A stretch of 64,000 nucleotides of DNA, taken from NCBI GenBank assembly GCA_016584495.1, contig WAID01000003.1:4216001-4280000 (forward strand), given 5' to 3'. Below the pieces are notes generated by a model. It was not told where the DNA came from. It saw only the letters and a program-made list of their open reading frames with translations, and did not search any database. Made by a program: the position numbers and the translations under genes. This document shows positions 59,999 to 64,000 of the stretch, one piece after another; the stretch's first letter is position 1, and every line of letters begins with the position of its first letter. The stretch comes from Celoporthe dispersa. Taxonomy: Eukaryota > Ascomycota > Sordariomycetes > Diaporthales > Cryphonectriaceae.

Positions 59999-61483
59999 AT
60001 GCTCGACGAAAACCTCCCGACCTTCCAGTTCAGGCAGCAACCCGAGAACCCTCTCTCGTGCCCCGTCTACTTCACGAGGAACGGCTCCGAGCCGGCGGCA
60101 GAGTATGTCTTCGAGCGCGCACACCCGAGCACGAACCCCGCGGCCGCCAACAAATACGCAGTGGCCCTGAAGGATCCCTATGCACAGGATGTCGTCTACG
60201 CCGAGGCCATCGTCTCGCCCGAGTGGCAGCAGCCGACCCTGTCCGCCGCCGAGATCAGGGCGGCGCAGCAGGGGCAGAACAACAACACTTCTTCCAGCAG
60301 CGGCGGCGGGGCGCGCCCCTCCCCCGCGCCGGTGATCCCAGACACGTTTACCATCCAGCTCTACGGGCCGGACCAGGCGGTCGTCGTGCGGTACATCCCG
60401 GGCTCGCTCACCAGGACGGAGAGCTGGGAGTTCGAGATGCTGTCGCAGAGCTTCAAGATGCCCACGCCCTCGCAGCTCGACAGGCAGGGCGGGAACCAGG
60501 CAGGCGGGACCGCCGACTTCCGCCCCCGCATCATGTTCAAGTGGAAGAGGGAGGGGCGGCTCACCAAGGACATGACGTGCTACAACGTCGGCAAGAGCCT
60601 GGGCAAGCACAAGAGCAAGGAGCCCGACATCACCGTCGCCCTGTTCAAGATGGGCCGCGAGACGGCTGTCACCGTCTACGAGCCCAACCTGCGGCGCGTG
60701 GAGATGGAGGACAGCAAGGGGCTGGACATCGTGCTGGTCCTCGGGGCCGAGGTCATCCGGGATCTGTACCTGGCGCCCGAGAAGAGGCCCGATCTGTTCA
60801 ACACCGGCACCGGTGTCCCCGTGGCTGTGGCTACCGGCAAGCGCAAGAACTCCAGGGCGAGCCCCCCGACGGCGATCCCTTCCCCTCCGCTCCCGTCTGG
60901 CGCTTTTGCGCGTGCGCCTACAAACAGCGCTCCGGCGGCCATGTCTGACGCGATGGGGCCTGCCCCGCCCACATCGACCTCTGCAGCGAATGTGGCGGCG
61001 GCGGCGGCGGCCTCGTCGTCGTCGCCGTCGTCTGCCTCCAGACCAAACGGGACAGGCATCGACTCGGAGACGCTCAAGCTGATGAAGCAGATGAAGAAGG
61101 AGGACGACGAGCAGCTGAAGCGGCAGACGCGCGAGCGGCAGAGGCGGGAGGCGGAGGAGAGGAGACACGTCGAGGAGATGCTCAAGCAGGAGGAACAGGA
61201 GAGCCGTAGGCGCCAGGCCGAGGTGGACAGGGGAGACGGAGAGGCTGCGGCAGCTGTACGGCGTCCAGGGCCAGGATCTCTCGTCCACAGGCCGGCCGTC
61301 GGGTGCGCGCCAGAACTCGGACCCGCCCCGCCAGCAGTCATACGGCTCACCACAGCCACCACAGCAGCACCCGACCTTTGCCCCTCCGCCGCAGCCGCAG
61401 AGGCCCACGAGTGTCGGCCCGGGAGCCATGGGCCCCTTCAACAGCTCGACGCTGACGAGCCTGTTCCGGCCGGGCGCATCGTC

Positions 61484-61533
<50 letters not shown>

Positions 61534-61652
61534 CAGGCCAGTCGAGACCTGGCGGCAGGCCGTATGGGTCAGGTCAGGCGTCTGTGAGCACATTTTTCCA
61601 GAACGTGCTGGACCCAAAGAAGGTGACCAAGAAGAAGAGCATGCAGTGGTAG
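59999..61652 (+). CDS. Soluble protein with coiled coil and poly-Gln, unknown function
   Basis: A single exon from ATG 59999. The N-terminal 290 residues look like a folded domain: LPTFQFRQQPENPLSCPVYF, FTIQLYGPDQAVVVRYIPGS, ESWEFEMLSQSFKMP, FRPRIMFKWKREGRLTKDM, PDITVALFKMGRETAVTVYE and GLDIVLVLGAEVIRDLYL. I recognise it as a conserved-looking fungal protein but cannot assign a function. A Ser/Ala/Pro linker is followed by a highly charged coiled coil (EEMLKQEEQESRRRQAEVDR). The frame must then shift to read ETERLRQLYGVQGQDLSS, a Gln/Pro-rich part, a run of about 16 Gln, and the end FFQNVLDPKKVTKKKSMQW. One surplus G in the run 61230-61233 explains the shift. Without it the frame runs on to 61903 as low-quality sequence. 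Corrected length is about 550 residues. A nuclear or regulatory role is a guess. Confidence 0.72.
61484..61532. repeat. (CAG)n tract encoding poly-Gln
   Basis: About 16 CAG units read as poly-Gln in the corrected frame of the preceding gene; the uncorrected frame would read poly-Ala. Confidence 0.9.
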
Positions 61653-62768
61653 TGAGATCTTTCTCTTTCCCTCTTTCTTTCCTGGGCTGTGTCTTGTCTG
61701 GTGCATTGGGTTGGCGATGTGTCTGTCTTTTTTTTTTCTTCCTTCTTCTCCTTCCTTCTTCCCATCGGGCTCGCTCTGCACTCTCGGAGTTGAGACGAGG
61801 GGCGTCCTTGATGAAGGGCAGGCCTGCTCATCCGTGCAGGCGAGGGACTACAGGGAAGGCTGGGCGGATGGATAGATACCATGATGGGCTCATGATGAAA
61901 TGACTTGAATTTGCCTCGTATCGAACTGTTGACCCTTGTTTCTTCCTGCGGAGTTCCTTTTTAAACCTGTGGTGAAGGAGACATACATGTGGTCAGAGGA
62001 GAAGACGACCATGCTCTGGTTTCTCCTTGCGATTTGCAACCTGCAGCCAGTAAATCACCCATCACATTGGATTCCCTCTTGTGGACGGGTTTCTCGTCAA
62101 GTAACTGATATCATCTTGGGTACATACTTGCCTCCCTCGCTCGCGTGGAAGCTGTGAGAAGCTGAGTACGTGTGGCCTGACTTGAAGTGTGCGAGGGCCA
62201 GTGAGTCACTGGCCTGGCCTGTGCGCTGTTGCCAGGCGCCTGCCCAGCAGTGTAGATAGCCTCAGCTCTCCAGCTGGCTTTTTTCTCTTTCCTTTCCTTT
62301 CTTTTTCATTCTTTTCTGTAGCGCGCCATAGCTCAATGAGAGTCAGTCCCATATGAAGGGTATCACTGCCGTTCACGACCGTCATCAGAAGAGAACCGAC
62401 GTCACTTTCTCTAGCAGCCAAGACGGGAACCATCAGGTCTCCTCCTTCCTTGATTGAGAGAGGCAGCTGGTATGCCAACAGCAGGTACGCCCCCCCCCCC
62501 GGTTCCCCTCTTCCTTCCTTTTGCCTTTCCACAAACTTTGAAGCGCAGTTGCCTCGTGCTTATTGTCCACTCGCACCTGCTAGCTGCCAGTAACACCTCC
62601 AACAGCCCCACGCCAGCATATTTTAAATACCTACACAAGTATACTTACACAACCCACACTAGTCCGACACGAGAAACGCTCTTTGCGCCGCAACACAGCT
62701 GGAACAAGGACGAGTTTTCCACATAACTTCGTGCTCCATTCTTAGTACGCCACCACGGGTATAGTGTG

Positions 62769-62808
<40 letters not shown>

Positions 62809-62923
62809 CATCTCATTTGATAATCACAAGGACATCTCTCCTTTTCCCCGGCCTAAGAGAAGGAGCACCAGACGACAACATTTACGACAGCAGTGACAAG
62901 CCAGCTCCCTCCAGCAGCTCAAG
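61653..62923. other. Convergent intergenic region
   Basis: 3' regions of the gene at 59999 (+) and the transcription-factor gene (-). It includes an AT microsatellite at 62770-62807. No gene is seen. Confidence 0.6.
62770..62807. repeat. (AT)n microsatellite, about 19 units
   Basis: A pure AT dinucleotide run in the 3' flank of the transcription-factor gene. Confidence 0.9.
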
Positions 62924-64000
62924 CTACAGCGGCCCGCTCCCGTCGAGGGGATACTGGTCCATTGCCATATAGTCCAGCAGGTCCATGCCCCCTACGTTGA
63001 TCCCCTCAGCCGACATACCCACACCGCTGTCGCCGGGCCCGCCCACGTTCTGGAAAAAAGCCGGGCCTGCGGGTAAGAACCACATGTCGCCCGCGGGGCC
63101 TGCCCAGTCCGTGCCGTCGCCGCCAAACATATCAGCCACTCCTGCGGAGGGCATGCCGGCGGCACCGTGCGCCGTGCTGTTGTTGTGGTTGTGGTTGTGG
63201 TTGTTGCCAGGACCACTGCCGTCTGGCGCTATGTTCTGACCACCGAGGCCGGCGCTGGCGGCAGCGGGTGTCGCGGGGCCCGTGGCGCCGAAGGCGGCCG
63301 GGATGGCGAAGTTGCTGGGCATGTCAAACGGCGTCGCAGAGATGTTGGCGGGCGTCACCGCGCGTTCTGTGTAGACCAAGGAGTAGTTGTTAGTGGGTGC
63401 GAGGGAGGGCGAGGGCGGTGCCTGGCTTTGGCGGTACCGTGGTGGAACAATAGTGATGATGATAATCATGATTTAAAAAACAAAAAATAACAACGACAGA
63501 CTTACCCGGCGCGTTGATCTTAGGCCAGCCAGCATGCTCGTGCCCGTTGACGCCCAGGCTGTGCTGCACATGCTGGCCGGCGGCCCCCGGCCCGACCTCT
63601 GGCATCGGACTCCTGCCGTCTGCCGAGGCGGCCTGGGTCTGGCTCGTGGGGTTGGCCACGTAGATGAAGCGGTTCCGCAGCCGCATCGTGAGGTTCTCCA
63701 GGAGGTCGGCAAACCTGATGCCGAGGTGCACGTCGTCCACGACACAGGTGCGCAGGGCCTCGACGGTGCTGTCCATGAGGCGGATGGAGACCTCCACGTC
63801 GTGCCTGGTGGCGCCGAGGGCGAACGTCTTGAGGAGGAACATGGCCCCGCTGATGATGCGGAAGTAGGTCCTGACGGGAGCGTGCTTCAGGTAGTCGTCG
63901 GGGAGGAGGCCCTCGACCACGGCCCGCAGGAGGTTGCGGCTCCCCTCGACGACCTCCCTGATGTACTCCCTGGTCTGCCGCGCTGACGCCGCCAATGTTA
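62924..64000 (-). CDS. Fungal transcription factor, C-terminal part (partial)
   Basis: Runs off the right edge; the 5' part, including any Zn2Cys6 DNA-binding domain, is outside the window. Exons here are (beyond 64000)-63506 and 63366-62924, joined in phase by an intron with donor GTAAGT and acceptor CACAG. The visible part has the helical C-terminal pattern of fungal Zn2Cys6 regulators: REYIREVVEGSRNLLRAV, RTYFRIISGAMFLLKTFALG and LGIRFADLLENLTMRLRNRF. A Gly/Ala/Asn/His-rich segment and an acidic, Met- and aromatic-rich end (GGMDLLDYMAMDQYPLDG) follow, which could be an activation domain. The target pathway cannot be told from this part. Confidence 0.75.

Noticed and set aside
8927..61233. 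Programmed ribosomal frameshifting as the explanation for the frame breaks
   Set aside because: Breaks occur in both directions and in unrelated genes, without a shared slippery heptamer or evident downstream structure; homopolymer indels are simpler.
1..64000. CRISPR arrays, transposons, rRNA genes or a secondary-metabolite cluster
   Set aside because: No spaced direct repeats, terminal repeats, transposase or reverse-transcriptase motifs, rRNA sequence, or synthase-type genes were seen on either strand.

Overview
This window is chromosomal DNA from a filamentous ascomycete, most likely a Sordariomycete-type fungus. Coding exons are GC-rich and interrupted by short spliceosomal introns (about 50-145 nt) with GTAAGT/GTATGT/GTCAGT donors and CTGAC/CTAAC branch sites. 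The intergenic DNA is full of A- and T-runs and microsatellites. The gene families (fungal alpha-actinin, Erf4, Rch1, TMEM184-like, DUF1996, DUF4203, secreted GH43, a Zn2Cys6-type regulator tail) are typical of Pezizomycotina. The genus cannot be named from sequence alone.

Layout, left to right: gene-free DNA (1-4108); alpha-actinin (+, 4109-7129); VPS9-domain protein (-, 8392-10781); a small protein with a PARP-type zinc finger (+, 12412-13680), followed by a lower-GC stretch with possible remains of a decayed gene (13927-15560); a TMEM184/Ost-alpha-like membrane protein (+, 16327-17949); a secreted GH43 glycosidase (-, 18603-19861); 3.7 kb without a recognisable gene; a secreted DUF1996 protein (-, 23591-25508); a membrane-anchored amidohydrolase (-, 27919-31348); an Rch1/SBF-like transporter (-, 32504-34099); a type II membrane protein with a cysteine-rich ectodomain (+, 35539-36556); Erf4 (-, 37403-39173, perhaps longer at the 5' end); a multi-pass membrane/coiled-coil protein (+, 42756-44459); a catalase-like protein (-, 45340-47414); 5.6 kb without a gene; a large DUF4203 membrane protein (+, 53012-56686); tRNA-Met(CAT) (-, 57460-57531); a small conserved-looking protein (+, 58530-58940); a cytoplasmic or nuclear protein with coiled coil and poly-Q (+, 59999-61652); and the C-terminal end of a fungal transcription factor (-, 62924-64000, running off the window).

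The genes are individually transcribed and mostly housekeeping (actin crosslinking, endosomal Rab5 GEF, Ras palmitoylation, calcium/solute transport, peroxide metabolism), with some secreted or surface proteins. I see no biosynthetic cluster, transposon, CRISPR array, provirus or obvious defence island. The strongest unexpected signal is that six otherwise intact genes each need at least one single-base correction, in both directions and nearly always at a G/C run, to join two obviously homologous frames. The simplest reading is uncorrected assembly indels; decay or recoding is less likely. The other notable points are a catalase whose distal-pocket asparagine motif is replaced, a tandem amidohydrolase whose second half has lost its metal-binding HxH, a stand-alone PARP-type zinc finger, and a GC-AG intron.
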